DNA of 64,000 nt from Mycobacterium sp. SMC-8 (GTDB lineage Bacteria > Actinomycetota > Actinomycetes > Mycobacteriales > Mycobacteriaceae). Every line of letters starts with the position of its first letter. Position 1 is the first letter of the stretch. This document shows positions 18,601 to 28,058 of this stretch, one piece after another. Position numbers and translations under genes: made by a program. The stretch is from contig NZ_CP079865.1 of the NCBI RefSeq assembly GCF_025263565.1, positions 2,604,001-2,668,000 on the forward strand, in the 5' to 3' direction. Under the pieces are notes generated by a model. The model was not told the origin of the DNA. It did no database searches and saw only the letters and a list, made by a program, of their open reading frames with translations.

Positions 18601-19630
18601 ACCCGCAGACGCGTTGCAGCGCATCGAGCGCGTCGTCGACCTCGGTCTCGGTGGTCGCCCACGAGCAGACGAACCGCACGACGGGCACCCCGGGGTCGGG
18701 CTGGTGCACCGAGTACGCCGCGCTGAGTCGGCGCTGGGCGTCCGCGTCGAGCTTGACGAAGACCTCGTTGGATTCGGTCGGCGACGCCAGTTGCAGACCC
18801 AGCGCCTCCATGCCGGTGCCGAGCCTGCGCGCCATGGCGTTGGCGTGGGCGGCGTTGCGCAGCCAGAGCCCATCGTCGAACAGCGCGGCGAACTGCGCGG
18901 CGACGAACCGGTGTTTGCTGGCCAGATGACCGATCTGCTTCTGCACGAAGTGGATTCCGTCGAAGTGCTCGGGCCGACGGACCAGGATCGCATCGCCGAA
19001 CAGCAGACCGTTCTTGGTGCCGCCCACGCTGACGACATCAGCGTCCGCGATCGCCTCCTGCGGTGAGACGCCCAGAGTGGCAACAGCATTGGCGATACGC
19101 GCGCCGTCGACGTGCACCAGCAGGCCGAGCGCGTGGGCGCGGTCGACGAACTCGGCCAGCGCCGCGGCGGTCCACACCCTGCCGTTCTCCGTGGACTGGG
19201 TGACCGACACGATGCGCGGTTGTGAGTGGTGCACGGCCTTGCGGCCCAGCACTCGTCGCTCAAGCTCGTCCGGTGCGATCAGTCCGTCGTCGCTGGCCAG
19301 CCGGGTGAGCTGAGCCCCCGACAGCCGAACCGGCCCGCCGGCCTCGTCGACGAGGACGTGCGCGACGTCGCTGCAGAAGATCTCATGCCACGGTCGCACC
19401 GCCGACGCCAGCGCGATGATGTTGGCCGCGGTGCCGGTGAACGCGAACAGCACGTCGGCGTCGGGGGAGTCGAACGCGGTCCTGATCGCGTCGGCCGCGT
19501 CCGCGGTGAGCGCGTCGCTGCCGTACGACGGGGCGGACCCGGCGTTGGCCCGGAGCAGGGCTTCGAGCACCTTCGGGTGAGCCGGTGCGGCGTTGTCGGA
19601 GGCGAAGGCAGAAGACGGCACGCGCTCCAT
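18599..19630 (-). CDS. ltaE: Low-specificity threonine aldolase / beta-eliminating lyase
   Basis: This 343-residue PLP enzyme (PF01212) would split L-threonine or allo-threonine into glycine and acetaldehyde. Features include FASDNAAPAHPKVLEAL at the start, FAFTGTAANIIALAS in the cofactor region, LVHVDGARIANA with the Asp that contacts the PLP pyridine, and SVGGTKNGLLFGDAIL containing the Schiff-base lysine (TKN). The length is normal for the family. It is apparently monocistronic, with a hairpin after the stop. The substrate range cannot be judged, so the gene symbol is provisional. Confidence 0.87.
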   Translation of the reverse strand: MERVPSSAFASDNAAPAHPKVLEALLRANAGSAPSYGSDALTADAADAIRTAFDSPDADVLFAFTGTAANIIALASAVRPWHEIFCSDVAHVLVDEAGGPVRLSGAQLTRLASDDGLIAPDELERRVLGRKAVHHSQPRIVSVTQSTENGRVWTAAALAEFVDRAHALGLLVHVDGARIANAVATLGVSPQEAIADADVVSVGGTKNGLLFGDAILVRRPEHFDGIHFVQKQIGHLASKHRFVAAQFAALFDDGLWLRNAAHANAMARRLGTGMEALGLQLASPTESNEVFVKLDADAQRRLSAAYSVHQPDPGVPVVRFVCSWATTETEVDDALDALQRVCG

Positions 19631-19688
19631 TGTGCGCCGAGCGAGAAAGCCAGGGCTGTGATCGAGGGGCTGAACGCAGCCAGGAATG

Positions 19689-22073
19689 CTATTCCGCGGG
19701 GGTGGTGGTGTGGGTGCGCAGCCAGGTGAAGAAATCGTCGGCGCCGAACACCGGTTTGCCGTACTCCTGCGCCTTGCGGGCCTTGCCCGACTGCGTGCCC
19801 GCTTCGGCCGTCACGAGCACGTCGCAGCGGGTCTTGGTCACCGATTTCACCGGTGTCAGCCCGGCCGCGGCGGCCATGCGCTCCATCTCGTCGCGCTCGA
19901 CGATGCGCCCCGAAGCATCCTGTGCGGTGCCGGTGAAACAGATGCGCATACCCGGCGTCAACGTCGCACCGATGTCATGGCGGGCCAGAAGCTCGGTGCC
20001 GGAAAGGATCTCCACACCGAGCAACTCCTCGACGCGACGCAGGCGATCCACGACGTCTTCGGTCAGCTGCACCCGCGCCGCCGCCGCGCGCAATTGATCG
20101 GCCACAGACTGCCGGGCCGCCGGTTCCCACCCGGTATCGCCGCGCGGGGCCGTCCCCTCCCCGTCGGGTGACACCTCGTCACGTCCCAACAACACGGCAC
20201 CGACGTCCCGACTGATCCGCAACACCGCCGACAAACCCGGTAGGTGATCGGCGATGGGTGTCGGCGCCGACGTATCCCGGCTCACGAGAAGCCCTGCCGT
20301 CTCGATGGATTCGGGTTCGTCGAACGCCGAAGAGCCTGCCCGGGACTCGGCGCCGCGATGGGCGTGCAACGCCGAGCGGGCGCGCTCCAGCGCGGTGCGG
20401 CCCGTCATTCGCGCGCCGCGAAGCTCGACCCCCAGCGGCATCGCCGTCACATAGCCGAGGCGCTTGAGCTCGAAATCGATCAGCCCGAGTTGTTCGTCGA
20501 TCCCGACCCCGACCGGGGTGCATCCCGCCAGCATCGGAGCGATCACCGCCCAGGCCTCGCGAAGGGTCGGGGCCAGCAGCACGTCGGCGACGGTGATCCC
20601 GAATCGTGTTCGCGCGTCGGCGAGGTCGCGCTGCGGGTTGACCAGCGTGGTGATCGCAGTGCCGTCGTCGAACGCGACGGCCAGCTCCACCGGCCGTGGA
20701 CGCGACATCCGCCCTTCGTCGCCGACGGTCAGCATCCCGATCGCGCAGTACCGGCGCACCGCCGGGTCCGCCGCCGAGGTACGCAGGAAGCGGGCGATGC
20801 GCCGGTCGGTCTTCAGGTCCTTCGGCAGCACAGGCCTTTTCAGCACCAGACCAGCCAGCGAGGTGCACCGGCTCAGCGCCACATAGAGCTGTCCCGTCGA
20901 GAACATGCCCCCGGTCAGGTCGACGACCACCCTGTCCAGCGTCTGGCCCTGGCTCTTGTGAATGGTGATCGCCCACGCCAGCTTGAACGGCAACTGTGTA
21001 TAGGAGCCGACCACCTCGCGGCCCAACGAGGAACCGGACATCACCGGCCGCGTCACCTCCCATGTGAACGGGGTGACCTCGGCACTGGTGCTGTCCGGGA
21101 ACTCGACTTCCACCACCGCGCCGTAGCGGTCATAGCCGACGCCGACGACGCGGCCCACCGTGCCGTTGACCCAGCGGTTGCCCTGGTCGTTGTTGAGCAT
21201 CATCACCTGCGCGCCCACCTTGAAGCGCAGTGTCTCCTCGACAGGCGGGTCGAACAGCGTCAGGTCACCGGATGCCTTGGCGTGGTGCACCATTTCGTCC
21301 CCGGGCAGTCTCTCGAGCTGCTGCCGGTTGCGCGCCGTGACGAGCCGGTTGGTCGGCGCCAGCGTCAACCAGAACTCGTCGTCAGGTGGGACGAAGTCGT
21401 TGTCGGCGCGGGCGTTCAATTGCTCCTGCGCGTGGCCGAGCAGCACGCCTTCGCGAATCTCATTGAGAATGGCCGTCATCCGGTCATCGCCGAGCTGGCG
21501 GAACACCGTCGTCAACGACACGGTCGAAAAGTCGGCGCGATCGAACGAGTGCGCCGAGAAGAAGTACGGGGTCTCGTAACGAGGTGGGGAGGCCGACGAA
21601 AAGAAATGGGCTTCGTCCTCGCGGATCACCGGCGGCAACTGGTACAGGTCGCCGACGAGCACGATCTGCACACCGCCGAAGGGTTCACCCGGAACCGGGC
21701 CGAACCGCTGCAGCGCGGCGGCAACCATGTCGAAGACGTCGGCGCGAACCATCGACGCCTCGTCGACGATGAGGGTCTGCAGCGAGGCCAGCGTCTTGGT
21801 GAATCGGCCCGGCCGGTAACCGCCGGTGCGGATCTCCTCCAGTGTGGTGGTCGACCGGAAGCCGAAGAGCCGGTGGATGGTGTAGCCGTCGACGTTCAGA
21901 GCTGCGATACCCGTCGGCGCGACAACGACTGTGGTGCGGTCGGTGGCGGCCAGGAAGCGGCGGATCAACGTCGACTTGCCGGTGCCGGCCTTGCCGGTAA
22001 GGAACAGGTGCTCACCGTCGGACAGCCGCGCCAACGCGTGGCGGAACTCGTCGGTGAGGACGAGGCCCGTCAT
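19689..22073 (-). CDS. Pif1/RecD2-like helicase with C-terminal BRCT domain
   Basis: This 794-residue protein starts at ATG 22073, which overlaps the stop of the upstream membrane gene (ATGA). The helicase core has Walker A FLTGKAGTGKSTLIRRF near residue 30, Walker B TLIVDEASMVRAD, a GDLYQLPPV motif, and the 3' motif AITIHKSQGQTLDRV followed by YVALSRCTSLAGLVL, all as in Pif1-type 5'-3' helicases. After about residue 450 comes an RNaseH/exonuclease-like stretch (VELAVAFDDGTAITTLVNPQ) and then a C-terminal BRCT-like domain (GMRICFTGTAQ..VTKTRCDVLVTAEAGTQSGKARKAQEYG), as found in NAD-dependent ligase and DNA-polymerase epsilon-type proteins. It may resolve structured DNA; this is inference. Confidence 0.82.
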   Translation of the reverse strand: MTGLVLTDEFRHALARLSDGEHLFLTGKAGTGKSTLIRRFLAATDRTTVVVAPTGIAALNVDGYTIHRLFGFRSTTTLEEIRTGGYRPGRFTKTLASLQTLIVDEASMVRADVFDMVAAALQRFGPVPGEPFGGVQIVLVGDLYQLPPVIREDEAHFFSSASPPRYETPYFFSAHSFDRADFSTVSLTTVFRQLGDDRMTAILNEIREGVLLGHAQEQLNARADNDFVPPDDEFWLTLAPTNRLVTARNRQQLERLPGDEMVHHAKASGDLTLFDPPVEETLRFKVGAQVMMLNNDQGNRWVNGTVGRVVGVGYDRYGAVVEVEFPDSTSAEVTPFTWEVTRPVMSGSSLGREVVGSYTQLPFKLAWAITIHKSQGQTLDRVVVDLTGGMFSTGQLYVALSRCTSLAGLVLKRPVLPKDLKTDRRIARFLRTSAADPAVRRYCAIGMLTVGDEGRMSRPRPVELAVAFDDGTAITTLVNPQRDLADARTRFGITVADVLLAPTLREAWAVIAPMLAGCTPVGVGIDEQLGLIDFELKRLGYVTAMPLGVELRGARMTGRTALERARSALHAHRGAESRAGSSAFDEPESIETAGLLVSRDTSAPTPIADHLPGLSAVLRISRDVGAVLLGRDEVSPDGEGTAPRGDTGWEPAARQSVADQLRAAAARVQLTEDVVDRLRRVEELLGVEILSGTELLARHDIGATLTPGMRICFTGTAQDASGRIVERDEMERMAAAAGLTPVKSVTKTRCDVLVTAEAGTQSGKARKAQEYGKPVFGADDFFTWLRTHTTTPAE

Positions 22074-22753
22074 TCCCGGGACCGCCACCGCTGCCAGCCG
22101 CGGCGCGCCGCGAATGCGCCGACCACCGCCGTCGCGCACCACACCACGATCGCGGCGGTCAGTAGCGGCGCGGAGAACTCGCCCAGCGTCGACCCCAACG
22201 CGGTGTAGGCGAACGCCTTGGGCGCCGACCCGATGAACGCGCCCGCGGCCATCTGCCACAGCGGCACTCCGAACGCCCCGAACGTGTAGGAGGCCAGCGC
22301 GTCGTTGACGCCCGGGATCCAGCGCTGTCCGACCACGGCCCACAGGCCTCCGCGCCGGATGAGACCGTCGACGCGCGCCGCACGGTCCGCGCCCAACAGC
22401 GCGCGGGCGCTGTCGCGGCCGGCGCGGCGGCCCGCGAACGCCGTGATCACCGCCGACCCGATCGTCGCGCCGAGGGTGACGAAGGTGCCCAGCAGAGGGC
22501 CGAACAGGAAGCCGCTGCCGGCCGCCAGTAGCGGGCCCGGCACCAGCAGCGCGCCGAGCACCGACGACACCGCGACATAGGTCAACGGCGCGAGCGGGCC
22601 CGTCGACTCGATGAGCCCGCGCACGTACTCGACGTCGATGACCCGTTCGATCGCGGTCAGATAGAACAGCACCGACAGCACGGCCGCGAACAGGGCGAGC
22701 CGGGTGATGTGCCTGCGCCGGGAAGTTCCGGGAGTGTCGTCGATGTCAGCCAT
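22070..22753 (-). CDS. TVP38/TMEM64 (DedA-like) membrane protein
   Basis: This 227-residue protein uses ATG 22753 (MADIDDTPGT), preceded by GCGGGGGC. It has an N-terminal helix, the re-entrant-type segment VLGALLVPGPLLAAGSGFLFGPLLGTFVTLGATIGS, and GQRWIPGVNDALASYTFGAFGVPLW, all conserved in the SNARE_assoc/TVP38 family (PF09335). These proteins are implicated in lipid scrambling or transport across membranes. The stop overlaps the helicase start by 4 bp, which couples two unrelated functions. Divergent from the rhodanese gene. Confidence 0.83.
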   Translation of the reverse strand: MADIDDTPGTSRRRHITRLALFAAVLSVLFYLTAIERVIDVEYVRGLIESTGPLAPLTYVAVSSVLGALLVPGPLLAAGSGFLFGPLLGTFVTLGATIGSAVITAFAGRRAGRDSARALLGADRAARVDGLIRRGGLWAVVGQRWIPGVNDALASYTFGAFGVPLWQMAAGAFIGSAPKAFAYTALGSTLGEFSAPLLTAAIVVWCATAVVGAFAARRGWQRWRSRE

Positions 22754-22859
22754 GCCCCCGCAATCCTGCCCTAACCCCCGATTGCGGTGGCGAGATCGCC
22801 GGTCGGCGAGCACGGGCACCCCGAAAGCGCGGAGGTAGCCTCAGGTCCTGGAGGTAATC

Positions 22860-23690
22860 ATGACTGCCCGCGACGACGTGTTCATCACCGCGACGGAACT
22901 GGCCCGGCTGCTCGACGCCGGTGAGCCCGTCACCCTGCTCGATGTGCGGTGGACGCTGGCCGAACCCGACGGCACCGCCGCCTACGAGGCGGGGCACCTC
23001 CCCGGCGCGGTGTACGTGTTCCTGGACGACGAACTGTCCGACCACACCGTGCCGGGGCGCGGCCGCCACCCGCTGCCGTCCGGGTCCGCCGTCCAGGACG
23101 CCGCCCGACGCTGGGGAGTGCGCGACGGTGTGCCGGTGGTGGTCTACGACGACTGGAACCGCGCCGGGTCTGCCCGTGCGTGGTGGGTGCTCACCGCGGC
23201 GGGCATCTCCGATGTGCGCATCCTCGACGGCGGCCTCGGTGCATGGGCACGCGAATTGGATTCCGGCACAGTGATTCCCGCCCCCGGCAACGTGACCGTC
23301 ACGCACGAGGACCTGTACCGGGGTGCCCGCAGGACCATCACCGCCGACGACGCGCTCGACGCGCCGGCGCTGATCGACGCCCGTCCCCCCGAGCGTTACC
23401 GCGGCGACAACGAGCCCGTCGACCCCGTCGCCGGGCACATCCCCGGCGCCGTGAACGTGCCGAGCACCAGCCTGCTGGCCGGCGACGGTACGCTGCTGGC
23501 CGATCCCGGGCTCGCGCAGCGTCTGGGTGCCCACCACTCCGACGTCGCGGTCTATTGCGGATCGGGAGTGACGGCGTCGCTGGTCGTCGCGGCGCTGGCC
23601 GTCACCGGCGTGGACGCCGCACTGTTCCCGGGTTCGTGGTCGCAGTGGAGCTCGGATCCGGCCCGCCCGGTGGCGCTCGGAGAGGAGTGA
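22860..23690 (+). CDS. sseA: Thiosulfate/3-mercaptopyruvate sulfurtransferase (tandem rhodanese)
   Basis: This 276-residue protein has two rhodanese domains. The N-terminal one (about 8-133) has lost the catalytic cysteine (VVVYDDWNRAGSAR). The C-terminal one (about 157-270) carries the active-site loop CGSGVTAS with Cys233. The motif CGSGVT is typical of mercaptopyruvate and thiosulfate sulfurtransferases of this type. A consensus ribosome site, GGAGGT, lies 5 bp before the ATG. The name SseA follows the mycobacterial family; the donor specificity is not proven by sequence. Confidence 0.87.
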   Translation: MTARDDVFITATELARLLDAGEPVTLLDVRWTLAEPDGTAAYEAGHLPGAVYVFLDDELSDHTVPGRGRHPLPSGSAVQDAARRWGVRDGVPVVVYDDWNRAGSARAWWVLTAAGISDVRILDGGLGAWARELDSGTVIPAPGNVTVTHEDLYRGARRTITADDALDAPALIDARPPERYRGDNEPVDPVAGHIPGAVNVPSTSLLAGDGTLLADPGLAQRLGAHHSDVAVYCGSGVTASLVVAALAVTGVDAALFPGSWSQWSSDPARPVALGEE

Positions 23691-23704
23691 AACCCCCCGG
23701 GGAT

Positions 23705-24433
23705 TCAGAACTGGACGCCGCGGGTCAGCGCACCGTCGACGAGCAGGTTGGTGCCGGTGATGAAGCCGGCTGCGGGGCTGGACAGGAACACCACCGCGTT
23801 GGCGACCTCCTGAGGTGTCGCCATCCGGCCCGTCGGATTCAGTGCCAGCGCCGCGGCGAACAACTCCGGGTCGTTCTGCTCGATCGACGGCCACACCCCG
23901 CCCGGGAAGTAGGTGTTGCCCGGGCTGACGGTGTTCGCCCGCACCCCGTTGCCGGCCAGCTTGAACGCCAGCCCCTGGGTGTAGTGGATGATGGCGGCCT
24001 TCATTGTGCCGTACGGGCCTGCGGCGAAATCGATCTCGCGGCCCGACACACTGGAGATCGTCACGATCGACGCGGCGTCGGATTCCAGCAGATACGGCAG
24101 CGCGGCATCGACCAGACCGACGGTGCCCATCATGTCGACCTCGAAGGTGGTGCGCCAGTTGTCGTTCGACTCGGGGATGGCGAGCGCGCTCACATTGGCG
24201 ACTACGCCGTCCAGTCCGCTGAACGCTTCGGCGGTGGCCTCCACCCACGTCGCGAGCGCGGCACCGTCGGCGACATCCACCGCGGTGCCCACCGCGCCGG
24301 GCACGGCTTCGTAGGTGCGGGCGCAGTAGGCGACCGACGCCCCTTCTGCGAGCAGACCCTCGACGACCGCGCGGCCGATACCGCGGGTGCCCCCCGTGAC
24401 CGCGAACCGCTTACCCGAAAGCCCCAGATCCAT
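23705..24433 (-). CDS. SDR-family oxidoreductase
   Basis: This 242-residue classical short-chain dehydrogenase has the NAD(P) loop TGGTRGIGR (13-21), the NAG-like VVANVSAL region near 78-84, a catalytic Ser in TISSVSGRE near 128, and the YxxxK pair Y141/K145 (YGTMK). The C-terminal PTGRMATPQEVANAVVFLSSPAAGFITGTNLLVDG is the usual family ending. The substrate is unknown. The ribosome site GAAGGAG precedes ATG 24433. It follows the formamidase gene with an 11-bp gap and is probably in its operon. Confidence 0.88.
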   Translation of the reverse strand: MDLGLSGKRFAVTGGTRGIGRAVVEGLLAEGASVAYCARTYEAVPGAVGTAVDVADGAALATWVEATAEAFSGLDGVVANVSALAIPESNDNWRTTFEVDMMGTVGLVDAALPYLLESDAASIVTISSVSGREIDFAAGPYGTMKAAIIHYTQGLAFKLAGNGVRANTVSPGNTYFPGGVWPSIEQNDPELFAAALALNPTGRMATPQEVANAVVFLSSPAAGFITGTNLLVDGALTRGVQF

Positions 24434-24444
24434 GGCACTCCTTC

Positions 24445-25458
24445 TCAGTAGTTGATCGCACCCAATGACTTTGCCGCCGAACGAAGTTCAGCATGAATAC
24501 CGCCGTACGAGGAGGACGAGGGCAGCAGCCGCTTGTCGATCTTGGTTACCGAGCTGTAGTTGGTGTCGACCACGTTGGCGATCGGCGCCAGGGAGATCTG
24601 GGTGAGCAACTGGTAGGCGTCGAGCCGGTCGAGGCCGTAGAGTTCGCCCAGCCAGGTGATCATCTCGACCTGACCGGCGCGCCAGGCCTCCTCCAGCGGT
24701 CGCCCGGATCCGACACACATCAGGTGGGTGTCGGTCTCCAACCGCGGCCATGCCGGGCCGCCGCCTTTGATCAGGTCGACGATCGCGGTCACGTGCATGG
24801 CCCCCTCGACGGCGGTGCCGCACGACTCGCCCTCGCCCTGGCGGTAGTGCCCGTCGCCGAGGGAGAACAACGCCCCGGGCACGTTGACGCGCAGGAAGCA
24901 TGTCGCGCCGGTCGTCATCTCGGGGGTGTCCATGTTGCCGCCGAACACGTCGGGCACCAGTGACGTCCGTACCTCGCGGCGGGCCGGCGCCACTCCGACG
25001 GTGCCCAGCATCGGGTTGGACGGCAGCGCGACACTGAAATCGCTGCCTTTCGCATTGAATGCCAAAGTGCCTGCTGCCGAGTCATATTCGTAGATCCAGG
25101 TACGCTCGGGCAGCGCGTCCTGCAGGGTCGGGCTGACCGGCACGCTGGTCAGACCGCCGAAGAACGGGATCAGCGTGGACGCGCCCCAGGTGCGCGCCGG
25201 GGTCAGGTCGACCAGGTGGACGGCCAGCGTGTCGCCGGGTTCGGCGCCCTCGATCCAGAACGGACCCGTCTGCGGGTTGAGGTCCTCGGTGTCCAGCGCC
25301 ATCGACGCGACATCGTCCCCACTGGTGATGCGCCCGCCGAAGGCGTCCTCGGTCCACAGCGTCAGCACGGTGCCCGGTCGGATCCGTCGCACCGGCTCCG
25401 CACCGCCGAAGGTGAAGCTGAATTGATCGGGCGTCGGGACGAAGGTGACGTGGTCCAT
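24445..25458 (-). CDS. Acetamidase/formamidase family protein
   Basis: This 337-residue protein (PF03069) starts at ATG 25458 (MDHVTFVPTPDQF), with AGGA upstream. A much longer frame exists upstream but does not look like protein of this family and overlaps the divergent nitroreductase gene. Family features are FWIEGAEPGDTLAVHLVDLTPARTWG, NPMLGTVGVAPA, VFGGNMDTPEMTTGATCFLRVNVPGALFSLGDGHYRQGEGESCGTA, and metal-binding HYRQGEGE-type residues. The enzymes release ammonia from formamide or acetamide. A link to the formate dehydrogenase 20 kb away is only speculation. Confidence 0.87.
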   Translation of the reverse strand: MDHVTFVPTPDQFSFTFGGAEPVRRIRPGTVLTLWTEDAFGGRITSGDDVASMALDTEDLNPQTGPFWIEGAEPGDTLAVHLVDLTPARTWGASTLIPFFGGLTSVPVSPTLQDALPERTWIYEYDSAAGTLAFNAKGSDFSVALPSNPMLGTVGVAPARREVRTSLVPDVFGGNMDTPEMTTGATCFLRVNVPGALFSLGDGHYRQGEGESCGTAVEGAMHVTAIVDLIKGGGPAWPRLETDTHLMCVGSGRPLEEAWRAGQVEMITWLGELYGLDRLDAYQLLTQISLAPIANVVDTNYSSVTKIDKRLLPSSSSYGGIHAELRSAAKSLGAINY

Positions 25459-25506
25459 CCGACCATCCTGGCCCGGCAGCGGTCGGACCGCCATACGATC
25501 GACGAC

Positions 25507-25938
25507 ATGGCAGACCAGTCCGCCGGGGAGCGCGACTTCAACCAGGGCATCATCGACGAGTTCCGCGCCAACCGAGGCAAGGTCGGGGGCCAGTTCGAGG
25601 GCTTTCCGCTGCTGCTGCTCACTTCCACCGGCGCCAAGAGCGGGCGGCAGCGGGTGAATCCGGTGGCCTACTTCGACATCGACGACAAAATCTACGTTGT
25701 CGGATCCTCCGCCGGCCGCGAGCGAGATCCTGCCTGGGCGTTCAACATTCGTGCCCACCCCGACGCGAGCGTGGAGATCGGATCCGATGCGCCGCTGCCG
25801 GTGACGGCCCGTGAGCTGCCGCGTGAGGAGCGCGACCGGGTCTACGCGGTGGTCGCCGAACGCGCCCCGGGATTCGCCGAGTACGAGACCCAGACCGACC
25901 GCGTCATACCCGTCTTCGAACTGGTGCCCGCCGGCTGA
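25507..25938 (+). CDS. Ddn-like deazaflavin (F420)-dependent nitroreductase family protein
   Basis: This 143-residue protein belongs to PF04075. It has the typical split beta-barrel sequence LLLLTSTGAKSGRQRVNPVAYFDIDDKIYVVGSSAGRERDPAWAFNIRAHPDASVEIG, containing the GAKSG and W-N-R/H-P residues used to hold F420. Start ATG 25507 is chosen because the 48-bp space to the divergent formamidase start holds promoter-like sequence and the product matches usual family length. Members reduce quinones and nitro compounds with reduced F420. The physiological substrate is unknown. Confidence 0.87.
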   Translation: MADQSAGERDFNQGIIDEFRANRGKVGGQFEGFPLLLLTSTGAKSGRQRVNPVAYFDIDDKIYVVGSSAGRERDPAWAFNIRAHPDASVEIGSDAPLPVTARELPREERDRVYAVVAERAPGFAEYETQTDRVIPVFELVPAG

Positions 25939-26011
25939 GGGGCATGCGGCCGCAACGCTGGCTGAGCGCGGATTACTCCAAAAACCCGACACGGGCCGCT
26001 AATCTGCGACC

Positions 26012-26848
26012 GTGTCAATAACTTGGTTGCGGCGTGGTGTGGTGCCGGTGATGGCTTCCGGGCTGCTCGTCGTCGGATGCGCGGGCGCACCCGAACCCCC
26101 GCAGGCGGCCGACCCCGACGTGGATTCGGCGCCGCAAGACAGCGGCTCGATGCTGGTGACCTACGAGGACGCCGACAGCCCCGAGGCGATCCGGGGCAGG
26201 AAGCTGCTGCAGGATGCGCAGCTGCTCGAGGACATGGCCGACGACCTCAACCAGTCGCTGATCCTGCCGTACGACATAGCGCTCACCGGCGCGCAGTGCG
26301 ACGAGGCCAACGCGTACTGGGACGCGGACGCCAAGTCCATCACGATCTGCTACGAAGACGTTTCCACCAGCGAGGACATCTTCGCCGAGGCCGGGGATCC
26401 CGATCCGGCGGCTGCGGCGGTCAACGCCGAGTGGGCCACGTTCTACCACGAGGTCGGCCACATGGCGATCACGGTGTACGACCTGCCGATCACGGGACGG
26501 GAAGAGGACGTCGCGGATCAGCTGGCCGCCTATGTGCTGTTGCAGCCCGGCGAGGACGGCCAGGCCGATCCCGGATCGGTGCAGGCGGTCAAGGACTTCG
26601 CGTGGGTGTTCGGTGCGAGCGGAGCCGAGCGCGGCGCGGCGGGCGAGGCGGACTTCGCCGACGTGCACACCCTCGACGAGGCCCGGATGTACAACCTGCA
26701 GTGCTGGATCTACGGGTCGGACCCGCAGTCCAACGCCGACCTCGTCGGCGACGGCCAGCTGCCGGCAGACCGGGCCGAGGGCTGCGAGGACGAATGGAGC
26801 CAGCTCGACAACGCCTGGTCGACGCTGCTCGACCCGCACTTCAGGTAG
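26012..26848 (+). CDS. DUF4344 metallopeptidase-like lipoprotein
   Basis: This 278-residue protein begins at GTG 26012. A basic-hydrophobic signal peptide ends in the lipobox LLVVGC with lipidation Cys23. The domain (DUF4344) carries a zincin motif FYHEVGHMAI, with H146-E147-xx-H150 as metal ligands and general base. Conserved cysteines C96, C113 and later ones could form disulfides outside the cytoplasm. It is thus a probable cell-surface metallopeptidase of unknown substrate. Its stop abuts, with no spacing, the stop of the convergent mycolyltransferase gene. Confidence 0.8.
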   Translation: MSITWLRRGVVPVMASGLLVVGCAGAPEPPQAADPDVDSAPQDSGSMLVTYEDADSPEAIRGRKLLQDAQLLEDMADDLNQSLILPYDIALTGAQCDEANAYWDADAKSITICYEDVSTSEDIFAEAGDPDPAAAAVNAEWATFYHEVGHMAITVYDLPITGREEDVADQLAAYVLLQPGEDGQADPGSVQAVKDFAWVFGASGAERGAAGEADFADVHTLDEARMYNLQCWIYGSDPQSNADLVGDGQLPADRAEGCEDEWSQLDNAWSTLLDPHFR

Positions 26849-28053
<1,205 letters not shown>

Positions 28054-28058
28054 AAAAA

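Noticed and set aside
25459..25992. N-terminal extension of the formamidase frame
   Set aside because: The extension overlaps the divergent nitroreductase gene and lacks formamidase-like sequence; the ATG at 25458 has an upstream AGGA and fits family length.
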